DNA of 64,000 nt from Propionibacteriaceae bacterium P6A17 (GTDB taxonomy: Bacteria; Actinomycetota; Actinomycetes; Propionibacteriales; Propionibacteriaceae): assembly GCA_000619965.1 (NCBI GenBank), contig JHVD01000007.1, positions 141,690 through 205,689 of the forward strand. The letters are read 5' to 3'. Shown piece by piece: positions 20,142 to 28,637 of the stretch; position 1 is the stretch's first letter; every line of letters starts with the position of its first letter. The notes beneath the pieces were generated by a model, which saw nothing but the letters and a program-made list of their open reading frames with translations, made no database searches and was not told where the DNA came from. The position numbers and the translations under genes were made by a program.

Positions 20142-21476
20142 CTAGCTGCGGGCGGCGACGAGGTCCTCGCTGCCGCGCTCGAAGTCCTCGCGGGTGATCC
20201 GGGCCACCGCGGCCGCCGTCAGCGTCGCGGTCACCCCGAACGTGAGGGCCATCAGCGCGAACGCTGAGGCTGCGACACCATCGGGGGGCAGCGCGAGCGC
20301 CGCGGCCACTGCGGCCAGCACGTAGGCGCCGTTGAAGCCCATGTCGTAGAAGGTGAAGACGCGCCCCTTCAGCGGCTCGTCGACGTGCGCGTGCACGATG
20401 CCGTCGGCGCAGATCTTCACCGACTGCGTCACGAGCCCGACGATGAAACTCATGGTGAACAGCGCCCAGCGGGAGTCGCTGAACGTCGCGATCGCCGTGC
20501 CCAGGACGCCGAGCAGCAGCAGCCCGAGAAGGGTCGTCGCCAACCCGGCCCGGCGCACGGCAGCCGGTACGAACACGGCCGCCAGCAGGAACCCGGCGCC
20601 CGTGAGCCCGCCCCAGACGCCCAGGTCGACGAGCGCGGCGTCGGGCTCGGTGACGGGGTGCCAGCGGTTGCGCGCCACGAGGATCATCGCGACGGAGACG
20701 AGCCCGAACAGGAAGCGGGTGATGGCCATGTCGGCCAGCCCGAGCAGCGCCGCCTTCCGCTCCCACAGATGCCGGCCCGCGTCCGCCAGGCCGTGCAGGA
20801 CGCGCCGCATCGACGGCAGCTCCCCCGCACGATCGGGGCCGAGGGCGTCACGTGCGAACGTCGCCGACACTGCCGCCGACCACACGAACAGCAGTGCGGC
20901 CGCGACGAAGATGACCGCGTCGGCGACGTGCGACGGCACGAAGCGCCCCAGCACGAGCCGGATGCCTAGCCCGAGGGCACCACCCACGACGACGCCCAGC
21001 GGCCCCACCGACGGGATGATCGCCGAGGCGGACAGGAATTCACGCTGCGAGACGGTGTGGTGCATGCCCGCGGACAGTCCTGCGAGCATGAAACGGTTCA
21101 GACTGAGTGCGACGAGCAGCAGCACCATCAGCGCCGTGGTCCCGCCGCCGCTCGTCCAGCCCGCCCCGACGATCAGCGCAATGACCAGCGACAGCACCGC
21201 CCGGATGATGCCCGTGTGCAGCGCGACGTCGCGGCGTGACCACCGGTCCAGCAGGGGCGAGACGAACGGCCCGAGGATCGTGAACGGCAGCAGCGAGATG
21301 GCGAGCACCGCGGCGATGGCCCACGCGTTCGGCTGCGACTGGGGCGAGAACAGCACATAGCTCGCCATGCCCACCTGGAGGGTGCCGTCGGCGGACTGTG
21401 CGGCCAGCCGCAGCAGGAGGAGGCGACGGAACCCGTCGCGCTTCCACAGCCGCCGAAAGGCTCGCCAGAGCTCCAC
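20142..21476 (-). CDS. MFS transporter
   Basis: Integral-membrane major facilitator protein, 444 residues, about twelve hydrophobic segments. Basic cytoplasmic loops include the helix 2-3 region LLDRWSRRDVALHTG, which replaces the G-x-L-aD-r-x-G-r-k motif in the normal place. No substrate signature is recognised; efflux of a small molecule is the usual role. It starts with GTG 3 bases after the TerC-family gene's stop, with GGGGAAG as ribosome site, so the two genes form an operon. Confidence 0.85.
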   Translation of the reverse strand: MELWRAFRRLWKRDGFRRLLLLRLAAQSADGTLQVGMASYVLFSPQSQPNAWAIAAVLAISLLPFTILGPFVSPLLDRWSRRDVALHTGIIRAVLSLVIALIVGAGWTSGGGTTALMVLLLVALSLNRFMLAGLSAGMHHTVSQREFLSASAIIPSVGPLGVVVGGALGLGIRLVLGRFVPSHVADAVIFVAAALLFVWSAAVSATFARDALGPDRAGELPSMRRVLHGLADAGRHLWERKAALLGLADMAITRFLFGLVSVAMILVARNRWHPVTEPDAALVDLGVWGGLTGAGFLLAAVFVPAAVRRAGLATTLLGLLLLGVLGTAIATFSDSRWALFTMSFIVGLVTQSVKICADGIVHAHVDEPLKGRVFTFYDMGFNGAYVLAAVAAALALPPDGVAASAFALMALTFGVTATLTAAAVARITREDFERGSEDLVAARS

Positions 21477-21479
21477 CGG

Positions 21480-22661
21480 CTACTTCCCCGCTGCGTGGAG
21501 CGCGTGCGCCTTCTCGACGATGTCGTCGTGGTCGTCCTTGGTGTGCTTGTCGACGTGCTTCGACTTGAAGCCCTCGAGCTTCTTCTCGAGCTCCATGATC
21601 TTGCGGTACTGCTCCGCCCGCTCCTCAGGCGTCTGCTCGACGTGGCGGTTGAGGTAGGCGCTGGCCTCGCGGTGCAGCGCGGACGCCGTCGAGAGTGCCT
21701 TGCCGGAGGGGGTGAGCAGCGACGCGACGATGGTCAGGATGAGGATGCCGAGGATCACGTAGAGCGACTGGTACGGGTCGATTTCTGGGATACCGTGCCA
21801 CGGCTCGCCGCCGTTGATGAACGGGACGTCGTTGGTGTGCAGCGCGTGCACGACGAGCTTCACGCCGATGAACCCCAGGATGGCGGTGAGGCCGAAGTTG
21901 AGGTACACGAGGCGGTCGAGGAAGCCGTCGATGAGGAAGAACAACTGGCGCAGGCCCATGAGCGAGAAGGCGGTGGCGCTGAACACGAGGAAGACGTTCT
22001 GCGTGACGCCGTAGATTGCCGGGATCGAGTCGAAGGCGAAGAGGATGTCCGTACCGCCGATGGCGAGCATCACCAGCAGCATCGGGGTGAGCACACGCTT
22101 GCCGTTTTCGATGGTGAAGAGCTTGTCGCCGTCGTAGTGGTCGGAGGTGTGGACGAACCTCCGCACCAGCCGGATCATCATGTTGTCGGCCTCGTCCGAT
22201 CCCTTCTCCGGCATCAGCATGTGGATCGCCGTCCAGATCAGGAACGCGCCGAAGATGTAGAACACCCACTGCGCGGCGTCGATGGCCGCCTTGCCGAGCA
22301 GGATGAAGATCGTGCGCGTGATGAGCGCGAACACGATGCCGAACAGCAGCACCTTCTGCTGGTCCTCGCGCGGCACCTTGAAGCTCGCCATGATGATGAG
22401 GAACACGAAGAGGTTGTCGACGCTCAACGCCTTCTCGAGGATGTAGCCGTTGAAGTATTCAACGCCGATCTCGTGCCCCAACGTCGCCCACAGGATGCCG
22501 CCGAAGACGACGGCCAGCCCGACGTAGATGGCCGACCAGACGGCCGCCTCCTTCAGCGTCGGAATGTGCGCCTTGCGCACGTGGAAGAAGAAATCGAATG
22601 CAAGCAGAGCGACGATGACCGTGATGGTGATGATCCACACGGTGGGCGAAATCTCGTTCAA
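21480..22661 (-). CDS. TerC family integral membrane protein
   Basis: Polytopic membrane protein, 393 residues, of the TerC/Alx family, linked to manganese export and to loading of metal onto exported proteins. Acidic membrane motifs are present: SVDNLFVFLIIM and GGTDILFAFDSIPAI, with the paired Asp residues that bind metal. The C-terminal ~85 residues are a hydrophilic, charged extension with a likely coiled coil (TPEERAEQYRKIMELEKKLE) ending in a His/Asp/Lys-rich tail, longer than the basic family fold. It starts with TTG at 22661, supported by AGGAAG eight bases before. It is cotranscribed with the MFS gene. Confidence 0.92.
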   Translation of the reverse strand: MNEISPTVWIITITVIVALLAFDFFFHVRKAHIPTLKEAAVWSAIYVGLAVVFGGILWATLGHEIGVEYFNGYILEKALSVDNLFVFLIIMASFKVPREDQQKVLLFGIVFALITRTIFILLGKAAIDAAQWVFYIFGAFLIWTAIHMLMPEKGSDEADNMMIRLVRRFVHTSDHYDGDKLFTIENGKRVLTPMLLVMLAIGGTDILFAFDSIPAIYGVTQNVFLVFSATAFSLMGLRQLFFLIDGFLDRLVYLNFGLTAILGFIGVKLVVHALHTNDVPFINGGEPWHGIPEIDPYQSLYVILGILILTIVASLLTPSGKALSTASALHREASAYLNRHVEQTPEERAEQYRKIMELEKKLEGFKSKHVDKHTKDDHDDIVEKAHALHAAGK

Positions 22662-22781
22662 CGGGGCGCTTCCTCAGTGGGGGGCAGGGGTGGCCATTGG
22701 ACCACACGAGAATCCAGAGTACCGCGCAGGCCAAGGCGGGCCCCAAACGGCGGGTATCCTTCCCCCGAGGGAGGCGATCAC

Positions 22782-24686
22782 ATGATCCGACGCTGGATGG
22801 CCGGAGCTGTCGTGACGGCGCTGCTGCTCGTCGGCTGCGCGAAGGGCCCGTCGCAGCCGCAGGGCTCGGAGTCCCCCACCGTCCCCGCGGGCCAGACCAC
22901 CACGCCCCCCGACGGGGCCTCGCCCGCCGATGAGGCCGCCGGCGTGATCGCCGCCGCGCTCGGCGCCCTCGACGTGTCGAAGGTGCCCATGCAGTCCTCC
23001 GCGTCCGACGCGCAGGCCGATCTCGAGTTGATCTTCGCAGGCATGGACGGCGCGAAGCCGAAGGTGACCGTCGGGACCATCGGCTACGAGACCGACGAGC
23101 GCGCCGCGAAGGTGCCGCTCAAGGTCACGCTCGACGTCGGTGTCGAACCGTGGTCGTACGAGACGCAGGCGACGCTGAAGTGGGTCGACGGACAGTGGCG
23201 GCTCGTGTGGGATCCGGCCATCACGCACCCGAAGGTCACGAAGGATTCGCGCATGCGTCGCGTGGTCACCAACCCGAAGCGCGCACCCATCAACGACCTC
23301 GACGGGCTGGCGCTCGTCGAGGAGATGTCGGTGTTCGAAGTCGGCATCGACAAGGCCAACGTCAACCAGGCCGACTGGGGTCAGGCGGCGCGCGACCTGG
23401 CCGTGCTCGTCGACCAGGACCCGGCGGCATTCGAGAAGCAGGTGCTGGCGAGCGGTCCGAAGCAGTTCGTGGTCGCCGCGACGCTCAGGCAGGAGGAGAT
23501 CCCCGCGGAGATCACCACCGTGCCGGGCGCGCACGTGCGCGAACGCAAGCGGATGAGCGGCCCCTCGGACGGGTTTGCCGCGAGCATCCTCGGGACCGTC
23601 GGTTCCCCCACCGCCGAGATGATCGAGAAGTCCGACGGCAAGCTCACCGCCGACGACACCGTGGGCCTGAGCGGACTCCAACACCGCTACGACGAGCAGC
23701 TCGGCGGCGTCCGCGGCGTGCGCGTGGAGCTGGTGCCGCGCAAGGGCGCCGAGCCGTTCGAGCCCGTCGCGCTGTTCAGCCAGGAGCCCTCGGTCGGGGC
23801 GCCGATCACCGTCTCGCTGCAGCGGGAGCTGCAGACGAAGGCCGAGGAGATCCTCGCCACGCAGTCCGGGATCGCCTCCATCGTCGCCATCGACCTGGCC
23901 AGCGGAGGGGTCGCCGTCGCCGCCAACTCCCCCGCGGCCGGCACCTACCCGCACGCCACCTTCGGCAAGTACGCGCCGGGCTCGACGTTCAAGGTGGCAT
24001 CCGCGTTGGCGCTGGTCCGCAAGGGCAAGACGGCCGGCTCGACGGTGGACTGCCCCGCCTCGCACACCGTGCGCGGCCACAAGTTCAACAACTATCCAGG
24101 CTTTTCGCACACCGGCACGCTGACACTCGCCGACGCGATCGCCTACTCGTGCAACACGGCCTTCACGCAGGCCTCGGCGCAGGTCACGGGCGCGGAGCTG
24201 CACGCGGCAGCCGGCTCGCTCGGCGTCGGCACCGACTATGACGCGGGCTTCACGTCGTACTTCGGGACCGTCGACCCGAAGAACGAGATCGACCGGGCGG
24301 CCTCGATGATTGGTCAGGGCCAGGTGACGATGTCGCCGCTCGGCATGGCCGCGGTGGCGGCGTCGGTGGCGAAGGGACAGACCGTCATCCCGTGGCTGGT
24401 CAAGGACCATCAGGCCACCTCGACGGCGACGCCCCTCACCCAGGGGGAGGCCGCGCAGTTGCAGGCGATGATGAAGGCGACGGTCGACCACGGGACGGGC
24501 AAGATGCTGCAGGGCGTCGCCCTCGGCGCCAAGTCCGGCACCGCCGAGTGGGGGCCGGCCGGCAAGCAACAGACCCACGCGTGGATGATCGCCTACGACG
24601 AGCAGTACGCCGTCGCGGCCTTCGTGGAGGTGGGCGACTCCGGCGGCACCGTCGCCGCCCCGCTCATCAAGCAGCTCCTGGGCTGA
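22782..24686 (+). CDS. Penicillin-binding lipoprotein transpeptidase (class B PBP, NTF2-like N-domain)
   Basis: Extracellular membrane-anchored peptidoglycan D,D-transpeptidase, 634 residues. The signal ends at lipobox LVGC. An NTF2-like (MecA_N) domain (about 40-160) and the dimerisation domain (about 165-345) precede the transpeptidase domain with GSTFK (Ser401, Lys404), SCN (Ser456, Asn458) and KSGT (Lys584). The layout matches MecA-like/PBP2-type proteins of actinobacteria, which can be less beta-lactam sensitive; that is family knowledge, not shown here. Ribosome site GAGGGAGG supports the ATG at 22782. A long open frame continues upstream on this strand but lies antisense to the TerC gene and is not coding. 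Confidence 0.93.
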   Translation: MIRRWMAGAVVTALLLVGCAKGPSQPQGSESPTVPAGQTTTPPDGASPADEAAGVIAAALGALDVSKVPMQSSASDAQADLELIFAGMDGAKPKVTVGTIGYETDERAAKVPLKVTLDVGVEPWSYETQATLKWVDGQWRLVWDPAITHPKVTKDSRMRRVVTNPKRAPINDLDGLALVEEMSVFEVGIDKANVNQADWGQAARDLAVLVDQDPAAFEKQVLASGPKQFVVAATLRQEEIPAEITTVPGAHVRERKRMSGPSDGFAASILGTVGSPTAEMIEKSDGKLTADDTVGLSGLQHRYDEQLGGVRGVRVELVPRKGAEPFEPVALFSQEPSVGAPITVSLQRELQTKAEEILATQSGIASIVAIDLASGGVAVAANSPAAGTYPHATFGKYAPGSTFKVASALALVRKGKTAGSTVDCPASHTVRGHKFNNYPGFSHTGTLTLADAIAYSCNTAFTQASAQVTGAELHAAAGSLGVGTDYDAGFTSYFGTVDPKNEIDRAASMIGQGQVTMSPLGMAAVAASVAKGQTVIPWLVKDHQATSTATPLTQGEAAQLQAMMKATVDHGTGKMLQGVALGAKSGTAEWGPAGKQQTHAWMIAYDEQYAVAAFVEVGDSGGTVAAPLIKQLLG

Positions 24687-24713
24687 ACGACGGCGGTCCG
24701 TCGACGTCCGCCT

Positions 24714-25313
24714 TCAGCCGTCGACCCTCGCGGGGCGGGCGACGGTGGTCCAGGCGGCCCCTAGCGTCATCACCACCGTGATCGCCCCCGCAGCAGGGTC
24801 GTACGGCCCATACCCCGGCAACGCCCACCACCAGGGGGTACCCAGGCCGTCCTTCGTCCCGAGGAACCAGCACACCAGCAGGTACCAGGTGCCGGGCAGC
24901 CACGCCGCCGACGGCCGCAGCACCTGGGCCGCGAGTAGTGAGAGCGACAGCATGAAGGCGTGATTGCGGGCGAACCACACTCCTTCCAGCGATGCGGCCT
25001 CGGGGTGGAACACCAGACACAGGGCCACCGGAACGAGCAGGAGCGCACCGAACCATCCCAGGCGCCACCATGCCAACGGCCGACGTGGTGCCCTCAGCTC
25101 CGCGTCGCCGGGCGGGGCCGCGAAGCCCGCAACCATGACTCCGGGCAGACACGCCAGCCACGACAGCCGCAGCACGGAGCGCGCGGCGCTCAGCGGCACC
25201 CCGTCGAGCTCCGCGACGGCGAACGCTGCGGCGAGCGCGCTCACCACCAGGAACGCGCCGTGCGCGACGAGCCCGCGGGAGCGGAGGAACAGCAGCCCAA
25301 GGTGCGGGCTCAC
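24714..25313 (-). CDS. Hydrophobic membrane protein, last gene of the secreted-protein/ABC operon
   Basis: 199 residues, about six hydrophobic segments, no family recognised. The GTG start at 25313 shares GTGA with the stop of the larger membrane protein upstream (4-base overlap), so it is translated by coupling. A Trp-rich segment TPWWWALPGYGPYDP lies near the C-terminus. It may be the second permease half or an accessory (for example self-protection) protein for the ABC system. An in-frame extension to 25490 is antisense-like read-through of the neighbour and not used. Confidence 0.75.
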   Translation of the reverse strand: MSPHLGLLFLRSRGLVAHGAFLVVSALAAAFAVAELDGVPLSAARSVLRLSWLACLPGVMVAGFAAPPGDAELRAPRRPLAWWRLGWFGALLLVPVALCLVFHPEAASLEGVWFARNHAFMLSLSLLAAQVLRPSAAWLPGTWYLLVCWFLGTKDGLGTPWWWALPGYGPYDPAAGAITVVMTLGAAWTTVARPARVDG

Positions 25314-26497
25314 GGCCTGCACGCCCTCGTCAGGGCCCGCATGGCGGCTGCTTCCGGGGGCTGGCCGCTCCCCCGAAGGGCCTGTTCCCAGCGTTCGGCG
25401 ACCCCTATCGTCCGGTCCAGGCACTCGTCGGAGAAGGCGTCCGGCTCGCCCTCCATCATCGCGATGCTCATGGTGAGGGAACCGGCCCAATCCTCGGGCG
25501 TCGGGGCGAAGGATGTCTCGACCTGCACATACACCTCGGACGGGTCCTGCCGGGGCAGCGTCGCGGACGAGATCACCAGCCTGCGCCCCTCGCCCACCAG
25601 CGGCCGCAGGCCCTCGGCGACGATCTGCATGCCGCGCACGTACTCGTCGTGGGCGGCGCGCATATCCTTGGGCAGGCAGACGGTGGCGAAGTCATCCACC
25701 TCGGTGCAGTCCCACGAGGCCATGCCCTGCAGCGTCCACGGGTCCATCCTCGGGCCCGTCGGGCCCAGCGCAAATGCCGTCGCGGCCACCGCCACCAGCG
25801 TGACGGCACCCACACGAAGGGCCTGCACGCGCCGCGCCGATGCCCCCACGCCCGCGGTGAGAAGGTACTGCACGGCCAGCGCCGCACACAGCGTCGCGCT
25901 TTGCCACAGGGCCAGGACGAGCAAGGCGCGCCCGTCCAGCCGCACGGCCTGCCCGATAAGGGCGGTGGTGCCCGTGAAGCCGAAGATGTGGAAGACCGAG
26001 TACTCCGGAAGGAGCCAGGACACCAGGTAGTGCGCAACGGCCGCGACGGCTGCCATCACGTAGGAGGGCACCAGCGTGCCCAGCACGCCGCCCCAGGCCA
26101 TCAGGCTCGCGACGCCGAGCAGCGCGATGCCGAGGCCGGGCAACGTCGCGAGACTCGGCACCGACCCCGTCGTCCAGGCCAGGACGCCGACGACGGCAAA
26201 CGTCGCCACCGCGAACGCTGCGGTCCACGTCCACATCGTGCCTGTCGCGCGCATGGCCATGCGAGCACGGGCGTTGCCCGGCCAGGCCGAGAGGCGCTCG
26301 TCGAGGCCGCTGCGACGGCGGCGCACCGCCGCGGCAGCGCCGGCGGCCAGGGCCACGGGCCACACGAGGATGACGGCGCTGATCACGGACTCGGTGGCTT
26401 GGGCGAAGGAGCGGATCTCGTGGGGGCGTGAGCCGAAGCCGAGTCCGGCCACGACCGCCCAAGTGAGGCCGACGACGACGCCCAACAGGCGGTTCAT
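25310..26497 (-). CDS. ABC-type membrane protein with a four-cysteine extracytoplasmic C-domain
   Basis: 395 residues: about six membrane segments (residues 1-235), then a hydrophilic C-terminal domain of some 150 residues. That domain has four Cys, in SWDCTEVD, TVCLPKD, DECLDR and TRACRP, suggesting two disulphides outside the cell. The ATG at 26497 overlaps the ATPase stop by 4 bases (ATGA). With the adjacent ATPase and second membrane protein it should form an ABC exporter or sensor-like transporter. Family not identified; membrane proteins with a similar 'TVC' C-domain occur beside ABC ATPases in other actinobacteria, but this is from memory. Confidence 0.78.
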   Translation of the reverse strand: MNRLLGVVVGLTWAVVAGLGFGSRPHEIRSFAQATESVISAVILVWPVALAAGAAAAVRRRRSGLDERLSAWPGNARARMAMRATGTMWTWTAAFAVATFAVVGVLAWTTGSVPSLATLPGLGIALLGVASLMAWGGVLGTLVPSYVMAAVAAVAHYLVSWLLPEYSVFHIFGFTGTTALIGQAVRLDGRALLVLALWQSATLCAALAVQYLLTAGVGASARRVQALRVGAVTLVAVAATAFALGPTGPRMDPWTLQGMASWDCTEVDDFATVCLPKDMRAAHDEYVRGMQIVAEGLRPLVGEGRRLVISSATLPRQDPSEVYVQVETSFAPTPEDWAGSLTMSIAMMEGEPDAFSDECLDRTIGVAERWEQALRGSGQPPEAAAMRALTRACRP

Positions 26498-27228
26498 CGG
26501 CTGAGCACCGTGAGGTAGCCGCGCTCCGTCGGGGAGGTGCCGTCGTTGTCGGCCGAGGCACCCAGCCGGGCCAGCTCGTCGACGGTGCCCCGCCACCGGA
26601 TCACCCCATCGTCCATGATGAGCACCTGCCCGGCCGCGAGCGCCACGTCGTCCATCAGGTGCGTGGAGACGAGGATCGCGCGGCGATCCGACTGGGCCTT
26701 GAGGATGCGCCGGAAGCGGATGCGCTCCGCCGGGTCGAGGCCGACGGTGGGTTCGTCGAGGACGAGGATGTCTGGGTCGTGGACGAGGACGGAGGCCAGG
26801 TGCACGCGCTGGAGCTGGCCGCCCGACAGGCTCCCGAGCTTGCGGCGTGTGGCCTCCGCCATCCCTACTGCCTCCAGCGCCCTGACGGTGTGACGCTCGA
26901 TATCTCCTCGCGCCACCCCGAACGCGAGCCCCACGTAGGCGAGGTAGTCGTCGACGGGCCAACCAGCGTCCCACCGCGGGTGTTGAGGAAGGTAGCCGAG
27001 GCGCCGGCGCAGCGCATCGACGGTGGGCCCCCGCCGCACGACCTCGCCTCGATGCACGAGGGACCCGCGCTGCGGCAGCGCCGCCGCCGTGATCAGGCGG
27101 ATCAGCGTCGTCTTGCCGGCGCCGTTGGGGCCCACCAGCGCGGTCACTCCTGGTGTGAGCGCGAGGCCGATGGGCCCCAGCCTGAACCCGCCCCGGTAGG
27201 CGTACTCGGCGGCGTCGAGCCTTACCAA
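26494..27228 (-). CDS. ABC transporter ATP-binding protein
   Basis: Cytoplasmic ATPase subunit, 244 residues. Walker A GPNGAGKT, Q-loop YLPQHP, signature LSGGQLQRV, Walker B ILVLDEPTVGLDP and switch His in STHLMDD are all intact. It resembles antibiotic/bacteriocin-type exporters (the CcmA-like group). The start is uncertain: TTG at 27228 overlaps the stop of the secreted-protein gene (7 shared bases) and gives a normal N-terminus; GTG at 27246 is an alternative. It overlaps the membrane-protein gene by 4 bases, so all four genes of this operon are coupled. Confidence 0.92.
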   Translation of the reverse strand: MVRLDAAEYAYRGGFRLGPIGLALTPGVTALVGPNGAGKTTLIRLITAAALPQRGSLVHRGEVVRRGPTVDALRRRLGYLPQHPRWDAGWPVDDYLAYVGLAFGVARGDIERHTVRALEAVGMAEATRRKLGSLSGGQLQRVHLASVLVHDPDILVLDEPTVGLDPAERIRFRRILKAQSDRRAILVSTHLMDDVALAAGQVLIMDDGVIRWRGTVDELARLGASADNDGTSPTERGYLTVLSR

Positions 27229-27743
27229 TTGAAGCTCGCCGAGCACGAATCCGGCATCAATCTCACGTCGATACAGACAGACGCCTTCTTCGTCCACCCT
27301 CCTCGCTGCGACGTGCCCAACGGCATGTTGACAGTGGCGACTCTCATGGCCGAGCCGGTCGTTCGCGTGGTCTGCGCCTCGCCCGAGACAGGCGAAACTT
27401 TCGGGACCGACCCACCGGGGACCTGGAGATGCCAAAGCCTTTGCGTGTGTGCGGTCAGCCACCCGTACGCGCCCCGCACGCTTCCATTCGACCCACTTTG
27501 GCGCAGCCAGAATGTAGCTTGACTACGGTAGTTCGCACTCGAGCCGCCCGAGGTCCGATAGGTGTACTTCACCCCTTGGATCGTCGCGCTTGCTCTGACG
27601 GCTCCCCAAGTGGTGCTTCGTTGTACCTTCGGAGTCAGTGGGGTGGGCGAGACAACATCAGCAAACGCGGATGAGGTCGTCACAAGGGCCAGTACAGCAG
27701 CTACCCCAATCAGAGCCTTACGCGCGCTGGGGAAAAACACCAT
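27222..27743 (-). CDS. Small secreted protein of unknown function, first gene of the ABC operon
   Basis: 173 residues. A Sec signal peptide (RKALIGVAAVLALVTTSSAFA, cleavage probably near residue 29) leaves a ~145-residue basic, Ser/Thr/Gly-rich mature protein with many aromatics (Trp, Tyr). It has just two Cys near the C-terminus (VCIDVRLMPDSC) and ends in SFNW. AAAGGAG lies six bases before the ATG. GC is visibly lower than in neighbours. No family is recognised; the layout (secreted product, then ATPase, then membrane proteins) recalls bacteriocin loci such as lactococcin 972, but no clear sequence match to that family is seen. A 13-base palindrome, TGAAT-GAG-ATTCA at 27795-27807, lies in its promoter region. 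Confidence 0.8.
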   Translation of the reverse strand: MVFFPSARKALIGVAAVLALVTTSSAFADVVSPTPLTPKVQRSTTWGAVRASATIQGVKYTYRTSGGSSANYRSQATFWLRQSGSNGSVRGAYGWLTAHTQRLWHLQVPGGSVPKVSPVSGEAQTTRTTGSAMRVATVNMPLGTSQRGGWTKKASVCIDVRLMPDSCSASFNW

Positions 27744-27866
27744 TGCGGCTCCTTTGCCAATAGTGGTTGACGTCAGGCAAGCCTAGCGCACCTGTGAATG
27801 AGATTCATCGCATCACGGGATACTAGCCGAAAGGCCATTCTTGAGGCCCATAGGAGAGCGCGATGG

Positions 27867-28472
27867 TCAGTCGTCGTCCTCGAATTCCAGCTCCGGCTCC
27901 TCTGCCCGGGCCTGCTCGAAGACCTCCTTGGCCGCGCCGAGGTTGATCGCCGCGAGGATGAGCCCGACGATGACGTCCGGCCACGCGGTGACCCAGAAGA
28001 TGGTCACGATGCCGGCCGCCAGGATCAGGATGTTGCCGAGCACGTCGTTGCGGGCCGCGAGCCACGCTCCGTGGAGGAGCGCGCCCTTGCCGCGCACGCG
28101 CATGAGCAGCAGGGCGCTGACGAGGTTGACGACGAGCGCGAAGATCGCCGTGGCCGACAGCGTGAACGGCTCGGGCGCCGAAGGGTGCAGGATCTTCATG
28201 ATCGCCGTGACGAGGGCGGCCGTCGCGGGAATCAGGATGAGTGCCGCGAGCCCGTACGACGCCTTGCGGCGCGACCCGACGGACCACCCGAGGGCGAGCA
28301 GGACGAGCGCGTTGATGAGGAAGTCCTCGAGGAAGTCCGCCGCATCCGCCCACAGCGACACCGACCCGATGATGCCCGCGATCACGCCCTCGACGAGGGC
28401 TCCGAGCAGATTGAGGGCCGCGACGACGGCGACGATCGTGCGGGCGTTCCGGGTGAGTTCCACGAGCGTCAC
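27867..28472 (-). CDS. Cation diffusion facilitator-like membrane transporter
   Basis: 201 residues, about six membrane helices, cytoplasmic acidic tail (EPELEFEDDD). The second-helix metal motif reads SLWADAADFLEDF, where CDF exporters usually have A-D-x-x-H-x-x-x-D; the His is missing and replaced by acidic residues, and the C-terminal metal-sensing domain is absent. It could be a divergent or shortened CDF protein with altered metal choice. The GTG at 28472 is preceded by AAGGA five bases away; a second GTG lies at 28463. Single gene, divergent from the DUF222 gene. Confidence 0.75.
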   Translation of the reverse strand: MTLVELTRNARTIVAVVAALNLLGALVEGVIAGIIGSVSLWADAADFLEDFLINALVLLALGWSVGSRRKASYGLAALILIPATAALVTAIMKILHPSAPEPFTLSATAIFALVVNLVSALLLMRVRGKGALLHGAWLAARNDVLGNILILAAGIVTIFWVTAWPDVIVGLILAAINLGAAKEVFEQARAEEPELEFEDDD

Positions 28473-28580
28473 TGTAGTCCTTGGGGCCCCGACGATGCGT
28501 CCGGTCCGCGGGTGCGGACGGCCCGCGGGTGCCGCGCCGTGGCGCTGGTGTTCGGGCGCGCCAGGCTCCCCGCGCGCCTT

Positions 28581-28596
28581 GGGGAGGAAACTCCCC
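28581..28596. other. Small perfect hairpin in the DUF222 upstream region
   Basis: GGGGAG-gaaa-CTCCCC: a six-base perfect stem with a GNRA-type tetraloop. It lies just upstream of the promoter at 28605-28632 and between two divergent genes. It may insulate them; function unknown. Confidence 0.4.
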
Positions 28597-28604
28597 GGAG
28601 GCAC

Positions 28605-28632
28605 TTGAATTCGCTCTGATGTATGGTATTGT
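28605..28632 (+). promoter_or_regulatory. Promoter of the DUF222 gene with leaderless start
   Basis: TTGAAT (-35), 16-base spacer, TATTGT (-10) ending five bases before the ATG at 28638. The spacing puts the transcription start on or next to the start codon. This AT-rich patch stands out in the GC-rich background. Confidence 0.65.
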
Positions 28633-28637
28633 AGTAC

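Noticed and set aside
18502..20766. 754-codon minus-strand frame over gnd
   Set aside because: Shadow of gnd, with no recognisable domain.
21495..22781. Upstream open extension (over 420 codons) of the penicillin-binding protein gene
   Set aside because: It is antisense to the TerC gene. The lipoprotein signal and ribosome site place the true start at 22782.
27222..27743. Lactococcin 972-family bacteriocin
   Set aside because: Gene order is reminiscent, but the protein is longer and I see no convincing match to the family's conserved pattern; kept as unknown.
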